Shown here: in pieces, positions 6,753 to 14,547 of the stretch | How positions within the stretch are numbered: the first letter of the stretch is position 1 | Layout of the letters: each line of letters begins with the position of its first letter | Notes under the pieces: model-generated | Seen by the model: only the letters and a program-made list of their open reading frames with translations | What the model was told of the DNA's origin: nothing | The model's database searches: none | Assembly (NCBI GenBank): GCA_023256355.1 | Contig: JAGDXJ010000007.1 | Span: forward strand, 1-42,670 | Direction: 5' to 3' | From: Nitrososphaerales archaeon | Lineage (GTDB): Archaea; Thermoproteota; Nitrososphaeria; Conexivisphaerales; UBA164 | DNA: 42,670 bases | Translations under genes and position numbers: made by a program

Positions 6753-8570
6753 TTAACTACCTGAACCAGAAACGTCCCTGTAATTCTGTTGCCCTGACGA
6801 AGAGCCTCCTGACGAAGAATAAAACTTTGCGCCTATTGATCCGAGGACTTCTTTTAAAGCGTTAGTTTTTTCTTTTATAAGGTTAATATCGTTCTTTTTA
6901 AGAGCTTCCTGTAGTTCGTTTTCTGCTTTTGAAATTTTATCGAGGTCTTCGTTTACTAGCTTATCCTTGAACTGTTCCTTAAACTTCTTTGAATTGTAAA
7001 GAGTGCTGTCAGCTTCATTCCTTGCCAGCGCTTCCTCTAATTTCTTTTTATCCTGTTCTGCATACATCTCGGCCTCCTTTATCATCTTCTGTTTTTCTTC
7101 GTCAGAAAGTTTGACCCTTGAAGTAATTGTGATCTTATTTTCTTTGCCTGTTGCAAGATCTTTAGCGCTTACATGCAGTATGCCGTTAGCGTCTATGTCA
7201 AAGGTAACTTCAATCTTTGGCACGCCTCTTGGCGCAGGCGGTATTCCTTCAAGCGTAAACATGCCGAGCGAAACATTATCCGCGGCCATTGGCCTTTCCC
7301 CTTGGAGAACATGTATAGTTACTGCTGTCTGATAATCCTCGGCTGTCGTAAATATCTGAGATCTCTTTGTAGGTATTGTAGTGTTCTTTTCTATAATTTT
7401 GGTGAATATGCCTCCGTACGTTTCAACACCCAGAGAAACTGGTGTTACGTCAAGAAGAACTATGTTTTTCATTTCTCCAGCCAGAACAGCGCCCTGTATG
7501 GCCGCTCCTATGGCAACGGCTTCCATCGGGTCTACACCTCTTTCAGCAGGCTTCCCCATTATTTCTTCTACGAACTTTCTAACGAGCGGCATCCTGGTCA
7601 TTCCCCCTATAAGGATCACCTTGTCAACCTTTTCTGGCGTGATCTTGGCATCCTCCAGCACCTGTCTTATTGTGGGTTCTACCCTTCTTACGATCGGCAT
7701 AGCTATTTCTTCAAGTTTAGCTCGAGTAAGGGTATAATGAAGGTGTTTTGGCTGACCGTTAACGTTTGCTATAAATGGCAGGTCGATATCAGTAGTAAGA
7801 AGGTTGGTCAGCTCTATTTTCGCCTTTTCTGCTGCTTCTTTTAATCTTACCATTGCGATAGGGTCTGAAGAAAGATCCACACCTGTTTCTTTTTTAAACT
7901 CTTCTATTAACAGGTTTACTATAGCCCTGTCGACGTCGCTACCTCCAGTTTCGTTATCACCGCTTGTTGCGAGAACCTGGAAGACACCCCCTCCAAACTC
8001 CATCAAAGTTGCATCGTGTGTGCCTCCTCCAAAGCTAAACACAAGAATACGCATCTCTTTATCCGCTTTATCAATACCATAAGCCAGGCATGCAGCGGTT
8101 GGTTCGTTTATTATTCTCACCACTTCTAAGCCAGCTATTTCAGCTGCATCCTTTGTCGCCTGTCTTTGATTATCGTTAAAGTGTGCTGGCACCGTTATAA
8201 CAGCCTTTTTTACAGGATAACCGAGGAAGTTTTCCGCATCTTTTTTGATCTTTTGTAGCAAGAAGGCAGAAAGCTGCTGCGGTGTGTACTCCTTTCCATA
8301 AATTCTGTACCTGTAATCAGTTCCCATCTTTCTTTTAAATTCAAATATAGTACCTTCAGGGTTCATTGCGGCCTGCCTTTTTGCAGGTTCCCCAACAAGA
8401 AGCTGTCCATCCTTTGTAAAAGCCACAACTGATGGGAACATTTTTCCTGCAACGGTAGGTCCTTCTGCGCTGGGTATTATGACCGGTTTTCCACCTTCAA
8501 CTACGGCTGCTGCTGAATTTGTTGTGCCCAAGTCGATACCTATTATTTTTTCCTTCTGAGTTTCGCTCAT
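6753..8570 (-). CDS. dnaK: Chaperone protein DnaK (Hsp70)
   Basis: The 605-residue Hsp70 has the ATPase N-terminus ([10 protein letters not shown] at 11-20), the adenosine-region motif [11 protein letters not shown], the hydrophobic interdomain linker NIVLLDVTP and a substrate-binding domain followed by a helical lid. It ends in a Gly/Ser-rich tail. The roughly 24-residue insertion found in the N-terminal lobe of proteobacterial DnaK appears absent, as in Gram-positive and other archaeal DnaK proteins. One oddity is [10 protein letters not shown] where most Hsp70s have VxDLGGGTFD. Residue 179 is Ser in place of the conserved Asp that binds metal/potassium near the ATP phosphates. The gene lies between grpE (12 bases) and dnaJ (6 bases). 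Confidence 0.97.
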   Translation of the reverse strand: MSETQKEKIIGIDLGTTNSAAAVVEGGKPVIIPSAEGPTVAGKMFPSVVAFTKDGQLLVGEPAKRQAAMNPEGTIFEFKRKMGTDYRYRIYGKEYTPQQLSAFLLQKIKKDAENFLGYPVKKAVITVPAHFNDNQRQATKDAAEIAGLEVVRIINEPTAACLAYGIDKADKEMRILVFSFGGGTHDATLMEFGGGVFQVLATSGDNETGGSDVDRAIVNLLIEEFKKETGVDLSSDPIAMVRLKEAAEKAKIELTNLLTTDIDLPFIANVNGQPKHLHYTLTRAKLEEIAMPIVRRVEPTIRQVLEDAKITPEKVDKVILIGGMTRMPLVRKFVEEIMGKPAERGVDPMEAVAIGAAIQGAVLAGEMKNIVLLDVTPVSLGVETYGGIFTKIIEKNTTIPTKRSQIFTTAEDYQTAVTIHVLQGERPMAADNVSLGMFTLEGIPPAPRGVPKIEVTFDIDANGILHVSAKDLATGKENKITITSRVKLSDEEKQKMIKEAEMYAEQDKKKLEEALARNEADSTLYNSKKFKEQFKDKLVNEDLDKISKAENELQEALKKNDINLIKEKTNALKEVLGSIGAKFYSSSGGSSSGQQNYRDVSGSGS

Positions 8571-8582
8571 TTTTTACCACCA

Positions 8583-9083
8583 TTAAACTCCAACAACAAC
8601 AATCGCTGGTTTAATAACTTTCCCGTTCTGCATATATCCTTTACTTAAAACTTTTAATACTTTACCCTTTAATGCCTCGTCTTCAACTTTCTGAGTATAG
8701 GCTATATGATGATATTTTGGATCGAACGCCTGATTTAAAGGGTCTATTAATGAAAAACCTGAATCAAAAAGCGACTTTAACAGTTTTTCCATTATTATCA
8801 TGAAACCTTTGGCAAGCTCGCTATCGTTGCCCAGATTCTTCAAGATTTCGTCCCTAAAATAAAACAGCTCGTTTAGGGGTTCTGAAAGCTTTATTACAAC
8901 TTCTGCTTTTCCTTCATTCCTGCATTCTCTGAACTCAACTTCTGACCTTTTTTTAAAATTTTCGAAATCGGCAAGAAGGTAAATGTAATCTCTGCGCGCC
9001 TGTTCGTTTTCTTTTGCCTTTTCGTTTAAAGCTTTTTTTAATCTTAAAATTACTTCATTAGCTCTGGCTATGTCTTCGATCAT
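8583..9083 (-). CDS. grpE: Nucleotide exchange factor GrpE
   Basis: GrpE releases ADP from DnaK and so resets the chaperone cycle. The 166-residue protein has the usual long N-terminal coiled coil (residues about 5-60, ANEVILRLKKALNEKAKENE) with the DFENFKKR signature. The C-terminal beta domain follows, with DPKYHHIAY and the final GYMQNGKVIKPAIVVV strand motif, where bacterial proteins have GYxLxxRvlRPAmVxV. It is the first gene of the chaperone-heme operon. A TATA-like box about 26 bases before its ATG suggests a leaderless message, and a perfect palindrome covers the start codon. The ATG is well placed, as no upstream alternative is close. Confidence 0.95.
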   Translation of the reverse strand: MIEDIARANEVILRLKKALNEKAKENEQARRDYIYLLADFENFKKRSEVEFRECRNEGKAEVVIKLSEPLNELFYFRDEILKNLGNDSELAKGFMIIMEKLLKSLFDSGFSLIDPLNQAFDPKYHHIAYTQKVEDEALKGKVLKVLSKGYMQNGKVIKPAIVVVGV

Positions 9084-9098
9084 CTAATTTATGATCGA
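9076..9098. promoter_or_regulatory. Perfect palindrome over the grpE start, candidate operator
   Basis: The arms are TCGATCAT (9076-9083) and ATGATCGA (9091-9098), separated by seven AT-rich bases. The left arm contains the grpE start codon on the minus strand, and the predicted start of a leaderless transcript falls within the site. A repressor bound here would block transcription of grpE-dnaK-dnaJ-hemA-hemC directly. The same site lies about 100 bases upstream of divergent hemD. The symmetry is seen in the sequence; the regulatory role is inferred. Confidence 0.5.
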
Positions 9099-9106
9099 GA
9101 ATTTGA

Positions 9107-9120
9107 TTAAAAACCTTTAT
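9107..9120 (-). promoter_or_regulatory. BRE/TATA-like promoter of the grpE operon
   Basis: On the minus strand the sequence reads ATAAAGG followed by TTTTTAA. The centre of this box lies 26-27 bases upstream of the grpE ATG, which fits an archaeal TATA box driving a leaderless transcript. The spacer also contains TATAAAA at 9134-9140 on the plus strand, which could drive hemD with a leader of about 40 bases. Confidence 0.45.
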
Positions 9121-9204
9121 CCATAATACACAGTATAAAACAACCTTTTCAAACAGTTTAACGGTTTCAGAAAAAGGTAAAAAGATACAAAATATATGTG
9201 TTAT

Positions 9205-9918
9205 ATGCCTGATGCGGTATATTTTGCTGTTTCTGAAAGCTCAAAAAATAAAATTTTAACGCTCTCAAAAAGGTTTGGAATAAAAGTAAGGGTGCTGCAG
9301 ATAGTAAAGCAGGTAGAGCTTCCGTTTGATGTTAAAAAATATCTCAATAATCATTTTGACTGGATCGTTTTTACTTCTTCTTTTGGGGCCAAAATCTTTT
9401 CTAAAAAGGTAATGGAAAAGGGCGCTTTTCATCATCTTGTCGATACAAAGTTTGCGGCTGTAGGTCCAGAGACGGCGAAAACGCTTGTGGAAAATGGGTT
9501 AGGCGTTGATTTTGTACCGCAACATTATACTACTTCAGACCTTGCCAGAGAAATAATCGTCTCTAAAGGTGCAAAAGTTCTTACCGTAAGATCTAAAGAG
9601 GGGGATAATTTGCTTGAAAAAAATTTAAGCGAAAGATCCTGCTACGTTACGAGGCTAAACGCATATGAAGAGATCGTTCGCAGGAGAGCTGTATCATTAA
9701 AAAAAGGTGATGTCGTAGTCTTCGGAAGCAGCTATATTCTTGAATCTTTAACAAAACTTCTTAAGAATGTCAAACCCGAAGATCTGTTTGCGCTTGCTAT
9801 CGGTCCTAAAACATTGTCAAAAGCAAAAGGGCTCGGTTACAGGATAAAAGGAAATGTAAAGACTTATACATACGAAGGTGTATTCGAAAGTTTGAGGGAA
9901 ATGATAAATGAATTATGA
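9205..9918 (+). CDS. hemD: Uroporphyrinogen-III synthase
   Basis: HemD closes hydroxymethylbilane into uroporphyrinogen III with inversion of ring D. The family is poorly conserved in sequence. Support here is the two-domain alternating fold pattern (WIVFTSSFGAKIF, FAAVGPETAKTL, VLTVRSKEG, VVVFGSSYILESL, FALAIGPKTLSKA), the length of about 237 residues, and the position directly before hemB. FTSSxGA and AxGPxTAxAL are typical family signatures. Two ATGs are three codons apart; the second (9205) is chosen, though neither has a clear ribosome site. The gene overlaps hemB by 11 bases and leads the plus-strand heme operon. Confidence 0.88.
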   Translation: MPDAVYFAVSESSKNKILTLSKRFGIKVRVLQIVKQVELPFDVKKYLNNHFDWIVFTSSFGAKIFSKKVMEKGAFHHLVDTKFAAVGPETAKTLVENGLGVDFVPQHYTTSDLAREIIVSKGAKVLTVRSKEGDNLLEKNLSERSCYVTRLNAYEEIVRRRAVSLKKGDVVVFGSSYILESLTKLLKNVKPEDLFALAIGPKTLSKAKGLGYRIKGNVKTYTYEGVFESLREMINEL

Positions 9919-10888
9919 TATATTTCCCAGGGTCAGGGAAAGAAGGCTGCGAAAGAGCCAAAAAATCAGAGATCTTGTAGCAGAAGTAAGCTTAAACAAA
10001 AACAACCTTGTGCAGCCGATCTTTGTTTACCCGGGCGAAAACTCAACAGAAAGGATAGAAAGCATGCCAGAAGTTTACAGGATGACCGTAGACAGGGCCG
10101 TAAAATTCGTAGGCGAAGGGCTGGCTTCTGGCATTAACGCTTACCTACTTTTTGGCATACCTTCGCGTAAGGATGATATAGGAAGTGAAGCTTATGACGA
10201 GGAGGGCATAATACCCAACGCTTTAAGATCGATAAAAAAAGAATATCCTGATGCCATTCTGATAACCGATGTTTGCATGTGTGAATATACTTCTCATGGG
10301 CACTGTGGCATAGTTGTTAACGGAAAAGTTGACAATGACACCACTTTAAAGTATCTGGCAAAAACGGCTTTAGCGTACGCTAAATCTGGAGCTGACGTTG
10401 TGGCTCCCAGTTCTATGATGGATGGACAGGTTAAAGCTATAAGGGACGTTCTTGATGAAAATGGCTTTACAGATACTATAATAATGTCTTATTCATCCAA
10501 ATTTGCTTCTGCGCTTTACGGTCCGTTCAGGGAGGCTGCAGATTCAAGGCCACAGTTTGGGGATCGTAAGACGTACCAGATGGATTACAGGAGCGCAAGA
10601 ACAGCGCTAAGAGAAATAGAACTTGATATAAAGGAGGGGGCCGATATAGTTATGGTCAAGCCAGCTATGTTTTATATGGATATAATAGCAAAAGCCAAAG
10701 AGAAATTTTTAGTGCCTTTGGCTGTTTACAGCGTAAGCGGAGAATACAGCATGATAAAAGCAGCTTCTGAAAACGGATGGATTGACGAAGATCAGGTCCT
10801 TTTAGAATATATGTATTCATTAAAAAGAGCTGGTGCTGACATAATAATAACCTATTATGCTAAGCGTTTGGCTGAATCTATAAGGTGA
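9908..10888 (+). CDS. hemB: Delta-aminolevulinic acid dehydratase (porphobilinogen synthase)
   Basis: HemB condenses two aminolevulinates into porphobilinogen. The 326-residue protein has both active-site lysines: Lys198 in MSYSSKFASALYGPFREA and Lys251 in MVKPAMFYMD, the Schiff-base residue. DVCMCEYTSHGHCG supplies Cys123, Cys125 and Cys133, so this is a zinc-dependent enzyme rather than the magnesium type that has Asp at these positions. Length and start match the family. Its ATG lies inside the last codons of hemD, and its TGA overlaps the region of the hemL start, so the heme genes are probably translationally coupled. Confidence 0.98.
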   Translation: MNYDIFPRVRERRLRKSQKIRDLVAEVSLNKNNLVQPIFVYPGENSTERIESMPEVYRMTVDRAVKFVGEGLASGINAYLLFGIPSRKDDIGSEAYDEEGIIPNALRSIKKEYPDAILITDVCMCEYTSHGHCGIVVNGKVDNDTTLKYLAKTALAYAKSGADVVAPSSMMDGQVKAIRDVLDENGFTDTIIMSYSSKFASALYGPFREAADSRPQFGDRKTYQMDYRSARTALREIELDIKEGADIVMVKPAMFYMDIIAKAKEKFLVPLAVYSVSGEYSMIKAASENGWIDEDQVLLEYMYSLKRAGADIIITYYAKRLAESIR

Positions 10889-10893
10889 TATGC

Positions 10894-12177
10894 TTGCAGA
10901 CGAAAAATTCGGAAACATTGTACGAAAGGGCTAAAAAAGTTTTGGTTGGTGGTGTTGACAGCCCTGTAAGAGCGTTTGGAAGCGTCGGCGGCAAACCAAT
11001 ATTTATAAAAAAAGCCAAAGGCTCAAAGATATTTGATGTGGATGACAACGAATACGTCGATTATGTATGTTCTTGGGGGGCTGTAATACTCGGACACGCG
11101 GATGAGGATGTTTTGGACGCGGTTTCTGAAGCTGTAAAAAACGGAACAAGCTTTGGCTTTACAAATCCCTATGAAGTAGAGCTGGCAGAAACCGTCAGCA
11201 AAAGGGTAAAAAGCGCAGAAATGGTCAGGTTCGTTAATTCCGGTACCGAAGCCGCAATGACTTCTCTAAGGTTGGCACGCGGATATACAGGTAAAAAGAA
11301 AGTTATAAAATTTATAGGAAATTATCACGGTCACTTTGACCCTTTTCTGGTTAAATCTGGTTCAGGTCTTGCCACATATTCCATCTCATCTTCTGACGGG
11401 ATTACCGAAGGGTGCATTTCTGACACCATTTTATCAGATTATAACGATGCAGAATCTGTAATCAATCTGTCAAAAATCTTCAAAGATGATCTGGCTGCCA
11501 TAATAGTTGAGCCTGTTGCTGGAAATATGGGAGTTATAAAGCCGGATTTAAGTTTCCTAAAAACTCTGAGAGAAGTATGCGACAGGCTGGGCTGCGTTTT
11601 GATCTTTGATGAGGTTATAACTGGTTTCAGGGTTTCCTATGGTGGAGCGCAGGAGCTATTTGGCGTGTTGCCCGATCTAACTTTGTTGGGAAAAATTGTT
11701 GGAGGCGGTTTTCCTCTTGCTGCAGTTGCCGGCAAAAAAGAAATAATGAAAAAACTAAGCCCGCTTGGATCAGTTTACCAGGCTGGAACTCTTGCTGGGA
11801 ACCCTGTTGCTACAGCCGCAGGCCTGGCTACTTTAAAAAAGCTCACAAGGGACCAGTACGATAAGCTCGAAGATTATGGAAAAAGGCTCGAAGAAGGAAT
11901 AAATAAAATACTTGATCAGTCAAAACTGGAGACTATCGTTAACAGAGTTGGATCCATGTTTTCGTTATTTTTTAACACATCGAAAGTAAAAAAGTACAGC
12001 GATATAAAAAGTTCTAAAACGTTTCCTAAATTCTTCTGGAAAATGATTGAAAATAAAATTTTCATTCCGCCTTCACAGTACGAAAGCCTTTTCTTTACGC
12101 TTTCGCATGATAAAGATGATCTGGAAAAGACCCTGGAAGCTTTTAAGTCAGCTGTAAACGTGTTAAATCATGAGTGA
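10894..12177 (+). CDS. hemL: Glutamate-1-semialdehyde 2,1-aminomutase
   Basis: HemL is a PLP enzyme that converts glutamate-1-semialdehyde to 5-aminolevulinate. Conserved parts are GGVDSPVRAF near the N-terminus, the NSGTEAAMTSLRLAR cofactor segment, FDEVITGFR with the PLP-binding Asp, and LLGKIVGGGFP, whose Lys (267 from this start) holds PLP. I chose TTG at 10894 because AAGGTGAT lies with good spacing before it; the frame also extends to a GTG at 10885 that overlaps the hemB stop but has no ribosome site. The product is 427 residues, normal for the family. Its end overlaps hemE by eight bases. Confidence 0.97.
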   Translation: MQTKNSETLYERAKKVLVGGVDSPVRAFGSVGGKPIFIKKAKGSKIFDVDDNEYVDYVCSWGAVILGHADEDVLDAVSEAVKNGTSFGFTNPYEVELAETVSKRVKSAEMVRFVNSGTEAAMTSLRLARGYTGKKKVIKFIGNYHGHFDPFLVKSGSGLATYSISSSDGITEGCISDTILSDYNDAESVINLSKIFKDDLAAIIVEPVAGNMGVIKPDLSFLKTLREVCDRLGCVLIFDEVITGFRVSYGGAQELFGVLPDLTLLGKIVGGGFPLAAVAGKKEIMKKLSPLGSVYQAGTLAGNPVATAAGLATLKKLTRDQYDKLEDYGKRLEEGINKILDQSKLETIVNRVGSMFSLFFNTSKVKKYSDIKSSKTFPKFFWKMIENKIFIPPSQYESLFFTLSHDKDDLEKTLEAFKSAVNVLNHE

Positions 12178-13159
12178 TGATATATCTTATACACTTACAA
12201 AGGGAAAAAGGATCCCTGTCTGGTTCATGAGACAGGCAGGTCGCCATATGCCAAAGTTTAAAGAATTAGTGAAAGATAGGTGGGTTACAGATGTAGCGGT
12301 AAATCCTGAACTTGCTGCCGAAATAGCAGCAGAACCTGTTTTTCTGCTTGGAGTAGATGCGTCGATAATATTTATGGACATTACAACTCCTCTGGAACTT
12401 TTAGGGTTTAAGTTCAAATACGCTAAAGGCAGAGGGCCAGTTTACGTCGACGAACTTGATAAACTTTACAGAGATGTTACACCTGACCTTGCTGAAAAAT
12501 GGGAACCGATCAAAGAGCAGATAAAGCTTTTGAAAAAAATTAAACTTAATGTTATAGGTTTTGGAGCAGGACCTTTTACTTTGATGACCTACCTCCTAAA
12601 CGACGAACATAAGGACAAACTGAAAACCAAGGAATTTCTTTACAGAACCGCAATAGAAAAATTATCTCCGCTTGCTGAATTGCTTACAGAACAGGCAAGG
12701 TTTCAGTTCGAAAACGGGATCGATGTTTTTCAAATCTTCGATAGCTGGGCTGGTAGCTTATCGGGAAATCTGCTTGAAAGCTACGTAAAGGTTTTAACAA
12801 AAGTATTTGATGGGCTTGAGAAATATTCAAAAAGAATAATATACTTTTGCAGAAACTGTAACATGTTGCTTGACAGTTTAGCTGCAACAAGCTTTAAAGG
12901 ATATTTAAGTGTAGATTGGAACTGCGATCTTAAGGTTATCCACAAAAGTTTCAATGGAAGAGTAGGGTTACAGGGAAATCTGGATCCTTTTTACGCTTAT
13001 GTAGGGGGAAAATCGATGCTCGATGAAGCCAATAAAATTCTGACTGAGGTTCCGGATTATAATCATTATATATTTAATTTAGGTCACGGCGTATTGCCGG
13101 GCACATCTGCGGAAAACCTAAAGCTTCTTGCTGACCACGTTAAAAACTGGCAAATATGA
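12170..13159 (+). CDS. hemE: Uroporphyrinogen decarboxylase
   Basis: HemE removes four carboxyl groups from uroporphyrinogen III to give coproporphyrinogen III. The 329-residue protein opens with IPVWFMRQAGRHMP (Arg21 and Arg25 bind substrate carboxylates), has FMDITTPLELLG with the catalytic Asp, FQIFDSWAG, and ends with the NLGHGVLPGT motif. All family landmarks are present at normal length. Because HemE commits carbon to the coproporphyrinogen branch, its presence argues against use of the siroheme-dependent archaeal heme route alone. It overlaps hemL by eight bases and the following gene by four (ATGA). Confidence 0.97.
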   Translation: MSDDISYTLTKGKRIPVWFMRQAGRHMPKFKELVKDRWVTDVAVNPELAAEIAAEPVFLLGVDASIIFMDITTPLELLGFKFKYAKGRGPVYVDELDKLYRDVTPDLAEKWEPIKEQIKLLKKIKLNVIGFGAGPFTLMTYLLNDEHKDKLKTKEFLYRTAIEKLSPLAELLTEQARFQFENGIDVFQIFDSWAGSLSGNLLESYVKVLTKVFDGLEKYSKRIIYFCRNCNMLLDSLAATSFKGYLSVDWNCDLKVIHKSFNGRVGLQGNLDPFYAYVGGKSMLDEANKILTEVPDYNHYIFNLGHGVLPGTSAENLKLLADHVKNWQI

Positions 13160-13875
13160 AGACCTGCTTTTTCGATTACGGTTATCCAAAAAACTTTAAC
13201 GAAGTTGAACTTATGCTTAAGAACATCAAGCATGGCTCACGAGAACAGGCTTTAAAAATGTACTCAAAAACTGGTTTTTTTGACATTCCTTCAATTTATG
13301 AAAGCGTTTTACATGAAGAAATAAAAAAAGGAAACGCAGAAATAGGATACCTTTATCTCCCGCCGTATATTCAGGACCTAAAAAACTGTAGAGCTTATGT
13401 CTCTTTGATACCATTTATCTCAAAAAGTACAGAGATGTATTTAAAAACCACAGGAATAGAGAAAGTTGAAGAGCTCGGACAAAGCGATAAATTCGTGCGC
13501 GTTTGGAGCGATAAAATAAACAAAAAATATCCTTTAGAGAATAAAATATTCCTTATTTTTCACAGCGCACCGATTACGGACCACAACTATAAAGACAAAA
13601 TAGATAAATTTAAAAAAAGATTGGAAGGTTTAACCAGCGTAAAATTACACGCATGTTATGTCAGCTACAGAGAAGGATGGCTCGGACCTTCTTTATCTGA
13701 GTGTTATTCGTACGCAAACATTTTTGCGATGATCGGATTTTTATTTGAAAACGCCGAATTACTTAATGAAACTCTCGGGATTAAAAAAGAAATTTTAAAG
13801 CTTGACATACATGAAGTAAAATCGTTATTGTATGAATATCTTCAAAAATCGCATTTTCTTACAAACTTTAAATAA
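13156..13875 (+). CDS. hemH: Divergent ferrochelatase-like protein
   Basis: This 239-residue protein is weakly similar to ferrochelatase. The clues are IFLIFHSAPI (131-140), matching the FSAHS(L/I)P active-site strand with His136 shifted by one or two positions, a following YKDKIDKFKKRLEGL helix, CYVSYREGWLGPSL (168-180), matching the WxSxxGxxxWLGP segment, and MIGFLFENAELLNE, matching the GFxxDHxExLxE motif with Glu201. It is shorter than typical ferrochelatases (about 300-320 residues), mostly at the N-terminus. The context (last gene of the heme operon, ATGA overlap with hemE) supports the assignment. It could instead insert another metal. Confidence is moderate because the key His is not in exact register. 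Confidence 0.68.
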   Translation: MKTCFFDYGYPKNFNEVELMLKNIKHGSREQALKMYSKTGFFDIPSIYESVLHEEIKKGNAEIGYLYLPPYIQDLKNCRAYVSLIPFISKSTEMYLKTTGIEKVEELGQSDKFVRVWSDKINKKYPLENKIFLIFHSAPITDHNYKDKIDKFKKRLEGLTSVKLHACYVSYREGWLGPSLSECYSYANIFAMIGFLFENAELLNETLGIKKEILKLDIHEVKSLLYEYLQKSHFLTNFK

Positions 13876-13978
13876 ACTATGAAGAAATGTTTCATAAAGC
13901 TCACAATATAATCAACAGGAAAATCGTTTATTGTGATCTTAAACGCTGTAAAAATGTATTGATCAGCAATTAAAAATT

Positions 13979-14464
13979 TTAATGTAAAAGATTTTCCCAG
14001 TTAGCCTTTTTCCTCTCGTATTCTTTTCTATCATAAACAGGCTTAGCAGGAACGCCTATAACAACAGTCTCTTCAGGTACATCCTTTGTAACAACGGCGC
14101 CCATACCTACAACAGCTCTCTTTCCGACTTTTACGCCTGCCTTTATGACGGCCCTGCCACCTATTACTGCCCCGTCATCTATCTTGACACCTATAAGCCT
14201 TTTACTGGGTGGATAAGGATCGTTGGTTATTACAGCTGCCGGACCTATGAATACATCATTACCTATTTCAGTTAAAGGGGCTATGTAGACCAGTCCTTCA
14301 ATTCTTACGTTGTTACCTATTTTTACGTTATAATCTACATGCGCAAGAGAACCTATCACGACGTTATCGCCTATTATCGTATTTTCTCCAACGTACGTAA
14401 AATTCCAGATCTTCACGTTTTTTCCTATTCTTACATTTTTACCTATGAAGTTTATAGTTTCCAT
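13979..14464 (-). CDS. Left-handed beta-helix acyltransferase
   Basis: The 161-residue protein is built from hexapeptide repeats ([LIV]-G-x4), e.g. FIGKNVRIGKNVKIW, TIIGDNVVIGSLAHV, AVVGMGAVVTKDVP, which form a left-handed parallel beta-helix. VIGVPAKPV near the end is typical of acetyl-CoA-dependent sugar N- or O-acetyltransferases. The ITNDPYPPSK loop resembles the WbpD/WlbB group, which acetylates UDP-amino-sugars for surface polysaccharides. The ATG at 14464 is chosen; a TTG six codons earlier is possible. It stands alone, diverging from ilvD, with a short AT-rich spacer between them. A gamma-carbonic-anhydrase identity is less likely because three zinc-binding His residues are not evident. 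Confidence 0.8.
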   Translation of the reverse strand: METINFIGKNVRIGKNVKIWNFTYVGENTIIGDNVVIGSLAHVDYNVKIGNNVRIEGLVYIAPLTEIGNDVFIGPAAVITNDPYPPSKRLIGVKIDDGAVIGGRAVIKAGVKVGKRAVVGMGAVVTKDVPEETVVIGVPAKPVYDRKEYERKKANWENLLH

Positions 14465-14518
14465 TGCATATGTTTTGCGCAAGTATGTTTTTATTTTTTA
14501 CCAATTAAAAAGAAAAAC

Positions 14519-14526
14519 TTAAAATA
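14519..14526 (+). promoter_or_regulatory. TATA box of ilvD-cimA, leaderless
   Basis: TTAAAATA, preceded by an A-rich stretch, is centred about 26 bases before the ilvD ATG at 14548. This spacing places the transcription start at the start codon, so the message is probably leaderless. No ribosome binding site is visible before the ATG, which agrees. Confidence 0.5.
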
Positions 14527-14547
14527 TACGTCCTTTTCTCATGCTTT

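Noticed and set aside
7173-7844. Long plus-strand open frame of 223 codons antisense to dnaK
   Set aside because: dnaK is unmistakable on the minus strand; the antisense frame has no recognisable domain, no ribosome site, and is a by-product of dnaK codon use.
9121-9204. Riboswitch or heme-responsive RNA leader before hemD
   Set aside because: The spacer is short and AT-rich, with no stable structure that I can see.
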